Assembly: GCA_964632945.1 (NCBI GenBank)
Contig: CAZWCX010000012.1
Location: 23,870 to 87,869 of the forward strand
Origin: CAZWCX01 sp964632945
Lineage (GTDB): Bacteria > Planctomycetota > MHYJ01 > WSZJ01 > CAZWCX01
Direction: 5' to 3'
Length of the DNA: 64,000 nucleotides
The position numbers and the translations under genes are program-made. Below are positions 44,095-53,793 of this stretch, piece after piece. How positions within the stretch are numbered: the stretch's first letter is position 1; each line of letters begins with the position of its first letter. The notes under the pieces are model-generated. The model saw only the letters and a program-made list of their open reading frames with translations. It was not told where the DNA came from and made no database searches.

Positions 44095-45165
44095 ATGGAT
44101 CTCCCCGCCCTGTTCAAGGCCGCCGTCGAAAAACAGGCCTCCGATGTGGTCATCACGGTCGGCTCGCCGCCCCTCTTCCGGATCCACAGCGAACTGATTC
44201 CCCTCAAGGTTCCGGCCCTCACCGAGGGGGACGCCAAGACCCTGATCTACGACATCCTCACGCCCGAGCAGGTCGTTCGCCTGGAGAAACACCGGGAGCT
44301 CGACTTCTCGTTCTTCGTCGAGGGGAAGCATCGCTTTCGCGGCAACGCGTTCTTCCAGCGCGGATTCGTCGGCGGCGCATTCCGCCTGATCGCCAATCAT
44401 GTACCCACGATGGAGCAGCTGGGGCTGCCGCCCGTCCTGGAGGAATTCGCCCTCGCCCCCCAGGGGTTATTCCTGGTCACCGGTCCGACCGGACACGGCA
44501 AGTCGACCACGCAGGCGGCGATGATCGACTTGATCAATTCGCGCAAGCGCGCGCACATCGTGACCATCGAGGATCCGATCGAGTACATGCACCGCAACAA
44601 GCGGAGCGTGGTCGAGCAGCGCGAGGTGGGGGACGACACGCTGTCGTTCGCCAACGCGCTCCGCCACGTCCTTCGTCAAGCCCCGGACGTGATCCTGGTC
44701 GGCGAGATGCGCGATCTCGAGTCGATCTCCGCCGCGCTCACCGCCGCGGAGACGGGACACCTGGTTCTGGCGACGCTGCACACGAACGACTCCATCCAGG
44801 CGATCGACCGGCTCGTCGACGTCTTTCCGGCGCACCAGCAGAACCAGGTGCGCGCCCAGTTGTCGATGGCGCTCCTGGGCGTGCTCGCCCAGCGCCTCTT
44901 GCGCACCGTCGACGGGGAGGGGCGGGTGGTCGCGACCGAACTGCTGCGCAACAACCCGGCGATCGGGCATCTCATCCGGGACGGGAAGACCCACCAGATC
45001 TACACGATCATGGAGACCCATGCCCGCGAAGGGATGTACACGATGGACTCTTCGCTGAAGGCGCTGTTCCAGAAGGGGATCGTCTCGTACGAGGACGTCC
45101 GCAGCCGGATGCGCAACCCGTCGGTCCTGGATCGCCTGGGCGTGACCCGGGTCGCCGCGGAGTAG
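44095..45165 (+). CDS. pilT: Twitching motility ATPase PilT
   Basis: A 356-residue retraction ATPase of type IV pili: Walker A VTGPTGHGKSTT, Asp box VTIEDPIEYMH, Walker B DVILVGEMRDLES, His box GHLVLATLHTND. The C-terminal segment AIGHLIRDGKTHQI is close to the AIRNLIRE motif of PilT. Length fits (usual 345-370). AGGA lies upstream of ATG 44095. The next gene (TPR) begins 11 bases later. No pilin, pilC or pilMNOPQ is next to it; the window otherwise has a PilB-like ATPase at 38656 and a Flp-like pilin at 63547. Confidence 0.93.
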   Translation: MDLPALFKAAVEKQASDVVITVGSPPLFRIHSELIPLKVPALTEGDAKTLIYDILTPEQVVRLEKHRELDFSFFVEGKHRFRGNAFFQRGFVGGAFRLIANHVPTMEQLGLPPVLEEFALAPQGLFLVTGPTGHGKSTTQAAMIDLINSRKRAHIVTIEDPIEYMHRNKRSVVEQREVGDDTLSFANALRHVLRQAPDVILVGEMRDLESISAALTAAETGHLVLATLHTNDSIQAIDRLVDVFPAHQQNQVRAQLSMALLGVLAQRLLRTVDGEGRVVATELLRNNPAIGHLIRDGKTHQIYTIMETHAREGMYTMDSSLKALFQKGIVSYEDVRSRMRNPSVLDRLGVTRVAAE

Positions 45166-45176
45166 GGGGAGGAGTC

Positions 45177-45968
45177 ATGGCCTTCGTCACGGCGATGTTC
45201 CTCGGCGTGGTCTACAACGCGGCGGCGGGCTGGTATGCCGTTCGCTGCGCCGATGCGCCCGGCAGCCGCTGGCAGTCTTCGCGCCGCTTCCGGTTCGGGA
45301 TGCTGGCGGGTTCGGCCCTCCTGACGGGGAACGCCATCCGCGTGACCTTCGGCGGGGCGGACGGCCTGGAGGCGGGCGTGCATCCGTTCGTCGGCATCCC
45401 GGCGATGGCGCTCCTGGGGTTCACGCTCACGCCGATGGTGGTGGCGCTGGTGGGGGACTCTTTCTCCGGTCTCCGGCGGATCCTTTTCTCGGAGCACAAG
45501 ATCCGCGTGACCGCCACGTACGACCAGGCGGAGGCGGCGGAGCGGCGGAAAGACTGGAAGCGGGCGGCCGGACTCTACGCGGAGGCGATCCAGGCGGACC
45601 CCGACGACCTCGAGGCGCGGCGGCGGTTGGCCGAGGTCTATCTGCACGACGGGCGGAGGGACCGGGCCGTGAACCTCCTGCGCGAAGTGGCCGCTCACGT
45701 GACCGATCCGGAGCCGCGCGCCACCGTGACGTTCCGGCTCGCCGACCTCTTGGCGCAGTCGGGGGACGGCGACGGCGCGCGCCGCGTCCTGGATGAACTG
45801 GCGCGCGACCTGGCCGGGACCCGGCTCGCCGTGTTCGCACGCGACCGGGAGCGGAGGCTGGCCGGGGCCTCGACGGGGGCGCGCGGATCGGCCGGTCGTC
45901 GGCAGGAAGCGCAGGACGACGACCCGGGCGCGGCGGAAGTGCCGCAGGCGCTCGGACACGCGCCCTGA
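45177..45968 (+). CDS. Membrane-anchored TPR protein
   Basis: A 263-residue protein: two membrane segments in the first 95 residues, then at least three tetratricopeptide repeats (about 112-225; AEAAERRKDWKRAAGLYAEA, YLHDGRRDRAVNLLREVAAH) and a charged tail. TPRs bind other proteins; its position 11 bases after pilT suggests a pilus-related assembly or regulatory partner, but no specific family is recognised. Confidence 0.75.
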   Translation: MAFVTAMFLGVVYNAAAGWYAVRCADAPGSRWQSSRRFRFGMLAGSALLTGNAIRVTFGGADGLEAGVHPFVGIPAMALLGFTLTPMVVALVGDSFSGLRRILFSEHKIRVTATYDQAEAAERRKDWKRAAGLYAEAIQADPDDLEARRRLAEVYLHDGRRDRAVNLLREVAAHVTDPEPRATVTFRLADLLAQSGDGDGARRVLDELARDLAGTRLAVFARDRERRLAGASTGARGSAGRRQEAQDDDPGAAEVPQALGHAP

Positions 45969-46009
45969 CCGGGCCATACCGGGTCCCGGCCGAAGACGCG
46001 CGGGCGCCG

Positions 46010-46339
46010 CTACCGCTGTTGCTCCGAGCGGTAGGCCGCCAGCCACGCCTCCGTCTCCCGGTCCCAGGGGTTCCAGCGGTCGTGGGGGAACGAGTAGGCC
46101 ATGTCGCGCAGGGTCGCCGGTTGAGCGGTGTCCGCGAGTACGGCCGCCAGCGCGAGCCGGGCCTCCCGCTCGCGGCCGCGGGTGATCGCCCGGTCCGGTT
46201 GCAGGGCATTGAGCAAACACTGCCGGTCGCCTTCGTCGTCGGCCGTCCCGAGGCCGGCCACGATGCGGCGAAAGTCCGCCTCCTCCCTCGGACAACGAGA
46301 CCGAGGGCGGAGGGACGCAAGCGGGGTGCCGGCGCCCAA
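46010..46339 (-). CDS. Small hypothetical protein, possible 3' remnant of a longer gene
   Basis: The last 90 or so codons (from about 46282 down) have strongly GC-biased third positions and read as a normal helical protein ending RETEAWLAAYRSEQQR. The first 20 codons (TTG start) do not look coding and no ribosome site is visible. I do not recognise a family. It may be the truncated or frameshifted end of a larger gene, or a small gene with a start I cannot fix. Confidence 0.4.
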   Translation of the reverse strand: MGAGTPLASLRPRSRCPREEADFRRIVAGLGTADDEGDRQCLLNALQPDRAITRGREREARLALAAVLADTAQPATLRDMAYSFPHDRWNPWDRETEAWLAAYRSEQQR

Positions 46340-46381
46340 GCGGGCTGGAGATGTGGCGCAACATATTGGAGCGTCGGAGGT

Positions 46382-47416
46382 TCAGAACTCGTGTCCGGGA
46401 CACGGGGGGGGGCGTCTGTAAGCGGTGATTCCAAGGACGATCGCCGGGCGCACTGGGACGAGGGCGACGGTCCGCGCCCGTGCTCGATGCGGAATCCGGT
46501 CGCATGAGCCGCCGGGGAGTCCATCGGTCCTGCCTGCGCCCCCCCGCGACCGGTCGAGCTCGAAGTAGCGCGCATCCGGCCGGGGATTGTGGCCATGAGC
46601 CGCGATCTCGCGGAAGCCGAGCGCGGCGTAGAGCGTCCGCGTGGGGTGCATCGCTTCGACGGTGTCGAGGCGCATCCGGGCGTATGCGAGCGTCCGGGCG
46701 GCGGCGATCGAGGTCTCCGCGAGGCGGCGGCCCAACCCGGTCCCGCGGTGGGGAGCGCGCACAAACAGGCGCTTCATCTCGCAGGTCCGGCCGTCGAGCG
46801 GTCGGACCGCCACGCAGCCGGCCGGTTCGCCGGCGGAGCGAGCGATCCAGAGCCGGCCGAGGGGCGGGGCGTACGCGCCGGGCAGCGTGGCCAGTTCGAC
46901 TTCGAAGTCCTGGAAGCCGAGGTCGAAGTCGAGCGAGTCGGCGTATTCCCGGAAAAGTTGCCGGATGGCCTCGAGGTCGGCCCCGGCCTCTTCGATGCAC
47001 GGCGCGCGCAAGTCGGCAGGTCCGGACTCCGGCAAGACGGGTGCGGCGTTTTCGCGCCAGGCGCGGAGGACGGCGAGCGCTCCTTCGTCCGCGGTTTCCA
47101 CCACGATCCGGTCGCCCGCGCGCACGCGCAGGACGAACCAGGGTTGGGGCTCGCCGACGCGAAATCCTTGGAACGTTGCCTCCAGCACCCGGGAGGAGCG
47201 GGCGACGGCGTGGAGCAGGGCGGCGCCGGCGAATGAATCGGCGGCGCCTTCGAGGCGAGGCAGCCAATCGGCGCCCGGGCCGGGGGAGCAGCGCACTCCG
47301 GCGACGGTCCACCACGACTCGGCGACGCGCACGGACAGTGCCTGGAACAGGCCGGCGAGCCTCGCGTCGGCGACGGGGGTCGCGGGTGCGGGCAGACGGA
47401 ATTCGAGGGCAGACAT
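46382..47416 (-). CDS. GNAT acetyltransferase with extra N-terminal domain
   Basis: A 344-residue protein. Residues about 145-290 are a GNAT fold: acetyl-CoA loop VRAPHRGTGLGRRLAETSI and the C-terminal LYAALGFREI. The first 140 residues form a separate domain (WWTVAGVRCSPGPGADWLPR) I do not recognise; GNAT proteins with a second degenerate GNAT half exist, and this may be one. The last 55 residues after RYFELDR are Arg/Pro-rich and probably not structured. Substrate unknown. It is divergent from the AsmA-like gene. Confidence 0.75.
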   Translation of the reverse strand: MSALEFRLPAPATPVADARLAGLFQALSVRVAESWWTVAGVRCSPGPGADWLPRLEGAADSFAGAALLHAVARSSRVLEATFQGFRVGEPQPWFVLRVRAGDRIVVETADEGALAVLRAWRENAAPVLPESGPADLRAPCIEEAGADLEAIRQLFREYADSLDFDLGFQDFEVELATLPGAYAPPLGRLWIARSAGEPAGCVAVRPLDGRTCEMKRLFVRAPHRGTGLGRRLAETSIAAARTLAYARMRLDTVEAMHPTRTLYAALGFREIAAHGHNPRPDARYFELDRSRGGAGRTDGLPGGSCDRIPHRARARTVALVPVRPAIVLGITAYRRPPPCPGHEF

Positions 47417-47726
47417 GGAGCGCCCCGGATCCGAGGTTGAGGGATCGAGATTCAGCTTTCCCAGTGTACGGGGGGAAGGCGTTTCCCGCCAGCCCACGGG
47501 GTCCGCCGCCGCTCGTTCTCCGGTGTCGATGCCGGTCGCGCCGCCGGGCGGGGAGGCTCCGGCATCCGGGCCTTGACGGGCCCCCCGCCCCCCTGCGAAC
47601 ATACGGGTGCGGATGTCGCACCCGCGTCGTCTCCTTCCGCACCCCGCGGGTCCATCCGTCGGCCGCCGCCCCGCGGCGTCGGTCCGATCCGACAGGGGGA
47701 GCCCCAACCAGACCGGAGAAGACGCC

Positions 47727-50700
47727 ATGCCCAATCCCGCCCCCGCACCGTCCGCGCCCAGACCGTCCGCCTGGCGCTGGCCCAAGAGGATCGCCGGCGT
47801 GCTTGTCGCGCTCCTGGTCGTGGCGTACTTCGTGGGCCCCTCCATCATCGCCGGATACGCTCGACCCCGCATCGAACAGGCGGTCGCCGACAACGTCAAC
47901 GGCCGCGCCGAAATCGACTCCCTGTCGATTTCCTGGGGCGGGGCCGTGGCCATCCAGGGGCTGAAGATCGTTCCGCCCGGAGACTCCGCCGTGCTCGAAG
48001 TGCCCTCCCTGACCGCCCAGGTGAGTGTGCGCGACGTCCTCGACGGTCGCATCGTCGCCAAGGCGGTGGTCGAGAAGCCGATCGTGCGCGTGCGGCGCGA
48101 ACCGGACGGCCGGACCAATGTGGACCGCCTCCGGGAAAAGAAATCCGGCACGGAGACAGCTCCGGCCGCGCCGGCGGACCCGCCGTTGCCGACCGTCCGG
48201 CTCGACCTGCAGATCAAGGGCGGCACGATCCTGTTCGAGGACGGCGCGCAAAGCTCGCGCATCGAGGGGCTGGACTGCACCATCGATCTCCCGGCGCTCG
48301 ACCAGGCTGGCCGCTTCGAGGCGTCGTTCACGGTCGCCGGCGGCGGTTCCGGGAAGTTGATTTCCCGGCTCACGCTGGCGCGGGACGGCAAGCTGGATCC
48401 GACCGGCAGCGTCGAGTACGCCCTCGACGCCCCCGCCCTGGAGCGACTGCAAACCGCAGTGGCGCTCTTCTCCGACGTCGAAAAACTGGCCGGCAACCTG
48501 CAGGCCAAGGGGTCGTACACGCTGGGCCGCTGGCCGGAAATCTCGGGCTCCGACGAGTGGACCCTCCAGGGCCTGCGAGTGGAGGGGCCGGCCTTCGGCG
48601 GGGACCCGCTCGCCTTCCCGGAAATCCGCCTCCGCAACAAGGTGGCCATCAACGCGCAGCGCATCGGCAAGGCCGATCTCACCCTGGTCTCCGGCAGCGC
48701 CATCGACGCGGTCGGCACCGTCACGTTCAGCGAAAGCGACACCGTGGACGCGGTCTTCAAGCTCGCCAGCGATCTGAACGCCCTCGGACAGGCGGTCCGC
48801 GGCATCCTCCGGATGAAGGAGGGAGTCTCCCTCGCGGGGGTCATGACCGCGGACGGGACCCTCAAGTCGGTCGGGCCCAAGGGGACGCTGCAGGCCGACC
48901 TGCTCATCGACGGCCTTGCCGCGGTCGACGCGGGCGGTAAAAAGACGCCGATCGAGAAGAAGGTCGCGTTGAAGTGCGACGTCGCGTTCGACCGGACGGC
49001 CTCATCGGCCGACGTGCGCAACTTCACCATCGACTCCTCGCCGATCCAGGCCTCCGCCAAGGGCCAGGTGGGCAAGGACGCCGTGCGCGGGACCTACACC
49101 GCCACCGCCGACCTCGACCTGCTCGCGGACCGTCTCGGCGCCTTCATGGACCTGGGCGACACCGCCCTGGCCGGTCGCCTCGACGCGGACGGCGAAGCGA
49201 CCTCCCAGGGCGACGACGTCCGGATCAAGAGCCGCGCGATCGCCCGCGGGCTCCAGGTCGGCAATGCCGGCCCCATCAACCTCGAGTCCCACACCGACGC
49301 CACCCTCCGACTCGGCGACGCGTTCGCGGTCGACGGATCCCAAAAGACCACCGTCGCGGACTTCGCGTACGCGGGACGGGTCATCCGCGACGTCCTGGTC
49401 GAGGCCCGCTACAAGCAGGTCGGCGAGAAGATCGAGACGTTCACCGTGACCGCACCGGGCCTGAAGCTCATGGGCAACGGCTCCGCAAAGAAGTTTGCGG
49501 GCACGATCGATCTCGATCCGGGCCCCTTCCATCGCAGTATCGGCATCCTTTTCGGCGACTTCGGCGTCGACGGCAAGCCGCTCAAGGGCGACTTCTCCGT
49601 GACCCGGGCCGGGGGCCGCGAGGTCCGTCTCGCCGTTCGCAGCCCCGAGATCGTGCTGGGCGGCAAGTCCCACACGGACCTTGCCCTGGACGTCGACGCC
49701 CTCGTCGGCGACATCGTCGATCTTCGGCGCGTCCACATCGTCACCTCGAACGTGACGGCCGACGTGAGCGGCGCGATCCGCGACGGGAAGACCGATCTCA
49801 AGCTCGTGTGCGACGGCGACCTCGGCAGCCTGGCCGTGCTGGCCGCCGTTCCCCCGCACTGGCAACTCTCCGGCAAGGCCACGGTCAAGGGGACCGTGAC
49901 GGGGGAGAAGGGGATCTACGCAGTCGCCATCGACACTACGGTGCCCGAGCTCGAAGTCACCCGGAAGTGGCGCAGCGACTCCACCGAGTCCAATGCCGGC
50001 ACCGCCAAGCCGTTGACCATGACCTCCCGCGGGACGGTCACGATCGCCCGGGAGGTCTCCGTCGATTTCCAACACCACGCGGAAGTCGTCGAGGTCGTAC
50101 GCGAAGGCCGGTCGGTGCGCAACCTCGTACTCGATTGCACGCTCAAGCAGACCGCCGACCGGATCGAGACGTTCCTCGTGACCGGAGTCGGGCTGCGCGT
50201 CGAGGGCTCCGGGCCGCTGTCGCGCTTCCGCGCCCGGACGCGGATCGACCCGGGGCCGTTCTACAAGGAATGCGCCTTTCTCTTCGGCGAATTCGACATG
50301 ACCGGACAGCCGCTGGAAGGCGAAATGACGGTTTCCATCGACAAGACCTGGGACGTCCAGGGGCGCATGGAGAGCCCCGAACTGTCCTTCTCCGGGCGTT
50401 CGTACAAGAACGTCCGCGTCGAATACGACTTCGGGCTCACCGAAGAGATCCTCATCCGCAAGACATTCGTCGCGGTGGACGGGGGATGGCTGGATTTCAA
50501 GGGGAGCCTGGGCAAGACCCGCGAGGCGTACGAGTTCTCCGGGGAAGGCGTCATCGCCGACCTGGCGGGAGCGGACGTGCTGCCGGCGGGATGGACCGTC
50601 CCCGGCAAGGTCACCCTGGGCGGAACGGCGACCGGCGCCAACGACGTGTACGACGCCTCGGTGGAGATCGGCTGCAAGGAAGTCGTCGTTCGGCAGGAGG

Positions 50701-52553
50701 GATCGGATGCCGTCAAGGGGCGGATGGGCTCGCTTCAGGTCCTGACCGGCGCCAAGCTGACGTTCAGCCGCACCCCGGTGACCGAAGCCGCCGTGCGCGC
50801 CTCCGCGGGCGAAATCCTCTACGAAGGCCGCACCGTCCGCAATGCCGTGATCGACGCCCGGTTCCGGCAGGTGGTGGACCGGTACGAAACGCTGCTGTTG
50901 ACCGCCCCCGGACTCCGGCTGGACGGCTCGGGGACCCGGTCCGAGGTGGTGGGGAAGATCCAGTTCGACCCCGCGGCCTTCCAGGACAAGCTCGGCCTGC
51001 TGCTGGGGGAGAATCGGATCGGCGGCAAGCCGATGACGGGGACGATCGAAACTCGGCTGGCGAACAAGACGCGGGACATCAAGGGATCGCTGGCCGGCCC
51101 GGAATTCGTATTCCGCAAGCAGCCGCATCAGAACGTGAAAATCGATTTCGACCTCGGGATGGGTGACGCAATCGCGGTGCGACAGGCCCGCGCCTCCGCG
51201 TCCAGCGGCTGGATCGAGGCGCGCGGGACCTACGCCGACGACGGGGCCGATCTCAAGCTCAACGGGGAAGGGGACCTCGCCCGGCTGGCCGGCATGCTGA
51301 GCCTGCCCGAGGGCTCCAAGGTCGCCGGGAAGGCGGTCGTCGTCGGATCGGTTGCGGGCAAGGACGTTCTCCAGGCCTCGTTGGCCATGGAAATCGCCCA
51401 GCTCTCCGTCCAGCGCGCCGAAAAATCGATCCTCGACCCTGCGGTGACGATCGTCTCCGAGATCACGATCGATCGCAAGGCCAAGACGATGAACCTCTCG
51501 CGGGGCGAGCTCAACTCGACGTTCGCCCGCGGCACGATCGGAGGACGGATCCTCGCCTATGATGCCGCGGCGCCGGAGATCCAGGACTTCGCCCTCGACC
51601 TGCGCTACGTACCCGAGAAGTTCGGTCCCGTCCTCGGCCTGTTCGTCCCCGGCGATCTGGTCGGGCGCGACGAACAGGCGCTGTCGATCAAGGTCTCGGG
51701 CAAGGCGACCGCGGCCGAGCTGAAGGGCCTGCTGGGGATGAAGCTCGACGCCTACAAGTACCAGGGCATCCTCGTTTCGGGGCCCGTCGACGGCTCGCTC
51801 GAGGCGGGCATCCTCACCCTCAAGGCGCCGCTGCAGGCCAGCGGCGGAGTGGTGGAAGGGATCGCCGCCGTCGACCTGCGCGATGCCAAGGACAATCCGG
51901 AAAGCACCTTCACCCTCGCCGCGGCCAACGTCGCGATCAACGAGGAAACTTCGAAGATGCTCGAGCGCATGCACCCGATCTTCCACATGATCGAGGGCGG
52001 CGGCCGGCTCACCGGCACGGCGGAGTGGGATGCCATGCTCCTCTGGAAAGGTCCGCTGGAGGCGGGTCCGGATGCCGTCGCGACCGCGAAGCGCAGCTTG
52101 AGCGGCGACGGCCGCTTCCTCGTCAAGGACCTGACCCTGCAGGGGTCGCTCTTCCTCGGTACGATCCTCCAGTTCCTGGGGGAGGGAACCCCGGGGCAAC
52201 CGGGGGAAGTCTCGGTGCCGAAATGGACCATTCAGGAACGCAGCGGTCGCGTCGCCTATGACGACTGCCGCGTCTTCGTGCAGGGGCTGGACATGCGGTT
52301 TCGAGGGTACGTCTACTTCGACCAGAAGCTGGATATGGAAATGGACGTTCCGGTGACGCAGAGGCTCGCCGCCAAGAACCCCGGCCTCGACCGCTTCCTG
52401 GGCAAGACGCTCAAGGTGCCGGTGAAGGGGACGGTGGCGAGTCCGCAGCTCGACTTCGCGGGCGCGATCGCGGGGGTGCTCAAGCGCGGGATCCTGGACC
52501 AGATCCCCGGTCCGTTCCGGGACATCTTCGGCGGCAAGGACGACAAGAAGTAG
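47727..52553 (+). CDS. AsmA/TamB-like envelope protein with three long internal repeats
   Basis: A 1608-residue protein anchored by one N-terminal helix (about 19-41, RIAGVLVALLVVAYFVG). The start of the periplasmic part (EIDSLSISWGGAVAIQGLKI) and the C-terminal part (from about 1320; a middle LRYVPEKFGPVLGLFVPG and end FRGYVYFDQKLDMEMDVPV) are AsmA-like (DUF3971/AsmA_2). Such proteins form hydrophobic grooves that move phospholipids between membranes. Three copies of a repeat of about 240 residues begin near residues 558, 801 and 1041 (YKQVGEKIETF, LKQTADRIETF, FRQVVDRYETL, each followed by a LDPGPF/IDPGPF/FDPAAF segment). GGAG supports ATG 47727. Confidence 0.82.
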   Translation: MPNPAPAPSAPRPSAWRWPKRIAGVLVALLVVAYFVGPSIIAGYARPRIEQAVADNVNGRAEIDSLSISWGGAVAIQGLKIVPPGDSAVLEVPSLTAQVSVRDVLDGRIVAKAVVEKPIVRVRREPDGRTNVDRLREKKSGTETAPAAPADPPLPTVRLDLQIKGGTILFEDGAQSSRIEGLDCTIDLPALDQAGRFEASFTVAGGGSGKLISRLTLARDGKLDPTGSVEYALDAPALERLQTAVALFSDVEKLAGNLQAKGSYTLGRWPEISGSDEWTLQGLRVEGPAFGGDPLAFPEIRLRNKVAINAQRIGKADLTLVSGSAIDAVGTVTFSESDTVDAVFKLASDLNALGQAVRGILRMKEGVSLAGVMTADGTLKSVGPKGTLQADLLIDGLAAVDAGGKKTPIEKKVALKCDVAFDRTASSADVRNFTIDSSPIQASAKGQVGKDAVRGTYTATADLDLLADRLGAFMDLGDTALAGRLDADGEATSQGDDVRIKSRAIARGLQVGNAGPINLESHTDATLRLGDAFAVDGSQKTTVADFAYAGRVIRDVLVEARYKQVGEKIETFTVTAPGLKLMGNGSAKKFAGTIDLDPGPFHRSIGILFGDFGVDGKPLKGDFSVTRAGGREVRLAVRSPEIVLGGKSHTDLALDVDALVGDIVDLRRVHIVTSNVTADVSGAIRDGKTDLKLVCDGDLGSLAVLAAVPPHWQLSGKATVKGTVTGEKGIYAVAIDTTVPELEVTRKWRSDSTESNAGTAKPLTMTSRGTVTIAREVSVDFQHHAEVVEVVREGRSVRNLVLDCTLKQTADRIETFLVTGVGLRVEGSGPLSRFRARTRIDPGPFYKECAFLFGEFDMTGQPLEGEMTVSIDKTWDVQGRMESPELSFSGRSYKNVRVEYDFGLTEEILIRKTFVAVDGGWLDFKGSLGKTREAYEFSGEGVIADLAGADVLPAGWTVPGKVTLGGTATGANDVYDASVEIGCKEVVVRQEGSDAVKGRMGSLQVLTGAKLTFSRTPVTEAAVRASAGEILYEGRTVRNAVIDARFRQVVDRYETLLLTAPGLRLDGSGTRSEVVGKIQFDPAAFQDKLGLLLGENRIGGKPMTGTIETRLANKTRDIKGSLAGPEFVFRKQPHQNVKIDFDLGMGDAIAVRQARASASSGWIEARGTYADDGADLKLNGEGDLARLAGMLSLPEGSKVAGKAVVVGSVAGKDVLQASLAMEIAQLSVQRAEKSILDPAVTIVSEITIDRKAKTMNLSRGELNSTFARGTIGGRILAYDAAAPEIQDFALDLRYVPEKFGPVLGLFVPGDLVGRDEQALSIKVSGKATAAELKGLLGMKLDAYKYQGILVSGPVDGSLEAGILTLKAPLQASGGVVEGIAAVDLRDAKDNPESTFTLAAANVAINEETSKMLERMHPIFHMIEGGGRLTGTAEWDAMLLWKGPLEAGPDAVATAKRSLSGDGRFLVKDLTLQGSLFLGTILQFLGEGTPGQPGEVSVPKWTIQERSGRVAYDDCRVFVQGLDMRFRGYVYFDQKLDMEMDVPVTQRLAAKNPGLDRFLGKTLKVPVKGTVASPQLDFAGAIAGVLKRGILDQIPGPFRDIFGGKDDKK

Positions 52554-52738
52554 CCGCCCGCGCGGGGAGTTTCCGGCTCAGGGAGAGCGTGGGATGCCCG
52601 AGCGCGTGGGATCGCTCGCCCCCGACGAAGCACCGCACCCCCTGGCGCAGGCACGGCGGGAATGGCTTCGCGCGATCCTGCCGGATCCAGGCGGCTCGAT
52701 AGACCGCGCTCCCGGATTGCGGGGGTCGCGCGGGTGCG

Positions 52739-53653
52739 CTACTTGGGCCGCGACACGCGATTGCGGCCGCCGCGCTTCGACTCGTAGACCATGTTGTCCG
52801 CGAGCTTGATCAACTCGGCTGCAGAGTTCATATCCCGGGTGATGGTGCCCACGCCGAGACTCAACGTCACCGGGATCGTCTTGCCATCGTACTGGATCAC
52901 CGCCTTCTCGATCACCTGGCGGATCACCTCGGCGAAGGCGGCCGATTCGTCCAGGCTCATTCGCGGCAGCAGCAGGACGAATTCCTCGCCGCCGTAGCGC
53001 CCGAACGTCTGGTCCTTGCGCACCAGCGGCTTGACCGTGTTGACCACTTCCTTGAGCACCAGGTCGCCGGCATCGTGCCCGTGCGTGTCGTTGATGCTCT
53101 TGAACTTGTCCAGGTCGAAGAAGATCAGGCCGAGCGACAGGTCTTTCGCCTTCGCGAGCTGGAACTCCTCCTCGATCTTCTGCTGGACGTAGTCCTTGCG
53201 GAAGATCTCCAGCATGCGATCCTGCACCGACATGCGGTAGACCTTGTCGAGCACGAGCTGCTCGGCGCAGCCGTGGGCGAAGAAACGCATCCGGATGTCG
53301 CCGATGCGCAGAACATCGCTGTGGCAGAGTTCCGATGGCGTGTTGCCGACGGGCGTGTCGTTGACGTACGAACCGTTCTTGCTGCCCAGGTCGCAGACGA
53401 AGGCGCGCGTGCCCTGGAATTCGAGCCGGCAGTGCTCGCGGGAAACGCTCGGGTCATCGAGCCAGATCTTGACCTTGTCGGGGTCTTTCTTCCGGCCGAT
53501 GATGGTGACGGGGTCCTCGAGGACAAAGCTCTTGCCGATGTTGGCGCCGTCGTACTGCAGCAGGATGGGCTTGGACACCTCGTTGGACTGCTGCTGCGCA
53601 CGGAAGGGATTGACGCTCTCGATCGTGCGATCATCGAAGTGTGGATCGGTCAT
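52739..53653 (-). CDS. FHA-GGDEF protein, probable diguanylate cyclase
   Basis: A 304-residue cytoplasmic protein. FHA domain at about 30-125 (SVSREHCRLEF, LGSKNGSYVND) binds phosphothreonine. The GGDEF domain spans about 140-304: metal-site FFDLDKFKSINDTHGHDAGD and catalytic loop RYGGEEFVLLLP (219-230), both intact, so it should make c-di-GMP. The allosteric I-site RxxD is not present (R-K-D-Q). The start ATG 53653 is after a candidate promoter; the upstream extension is non-coding in character. It matches the FHA-HD-GYP protein at 19492 as the opposite enzyme. Confidence 0.92.
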   Translation of the reverse strand: MTDPHFDDRTIESVNPFRAQQQSNEVSKPILLQYDGANIGKSFVLEDPVTIIGRKKDPDKVKIWLDDPSVSREHCRLEFQGTRAFVCDLGSKNGSYVNDTPVGNTPSELCHSDVLRIGDIRMRFFAHGCAEQLVLDKVYRMSVQDRMLEIFRKDYVQQKIEEEFQLAKAKDLSLGLIFFDLDKFKSINDTHGHDAGDLVLKEVVNTVKPLVRKDQTFGRYGGEEFVLLLPRMSLDESAAFAEVIRQVIEKAVIQYDGKTIPVTLSLGVGTITRDMNSAAELIKLADNMVYESKRGGRNRVSRPK

Positions 53654-53692
53654 AGTGGGCGTCGCGCTCAGGAGAATCGGATTCGAGGGTAC

Positions 53693-53721
53693 AGAGTACG
53701 CCACGCGCCGGGATCGTGCAA
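53693..53721 (-). promoter_or_regulatory. Candidate promoter of the diguanylate cyclase gene
   Basis: On the minus strand TTGCAC (53721-53716), a 17-base spacer and TACTCT (53698-53693), 40 bases before the ATG. Confidence 0.4.
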
Positions 53722-53793
53722 GCGGATTTCGTTCCAAGGCAGGGGCCGGGGCTCCAGCGTGGAGGGCGCATCTTGCGGGGGCCGGAAGGGAAC

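Noticed and set aside
49002..52199. 1065-codon minus-strand frame opposite the AsmA-like gene
   Set aside because: Antisense shadow with no domain; the plus strand has coherent repeats and a membrane anchor.
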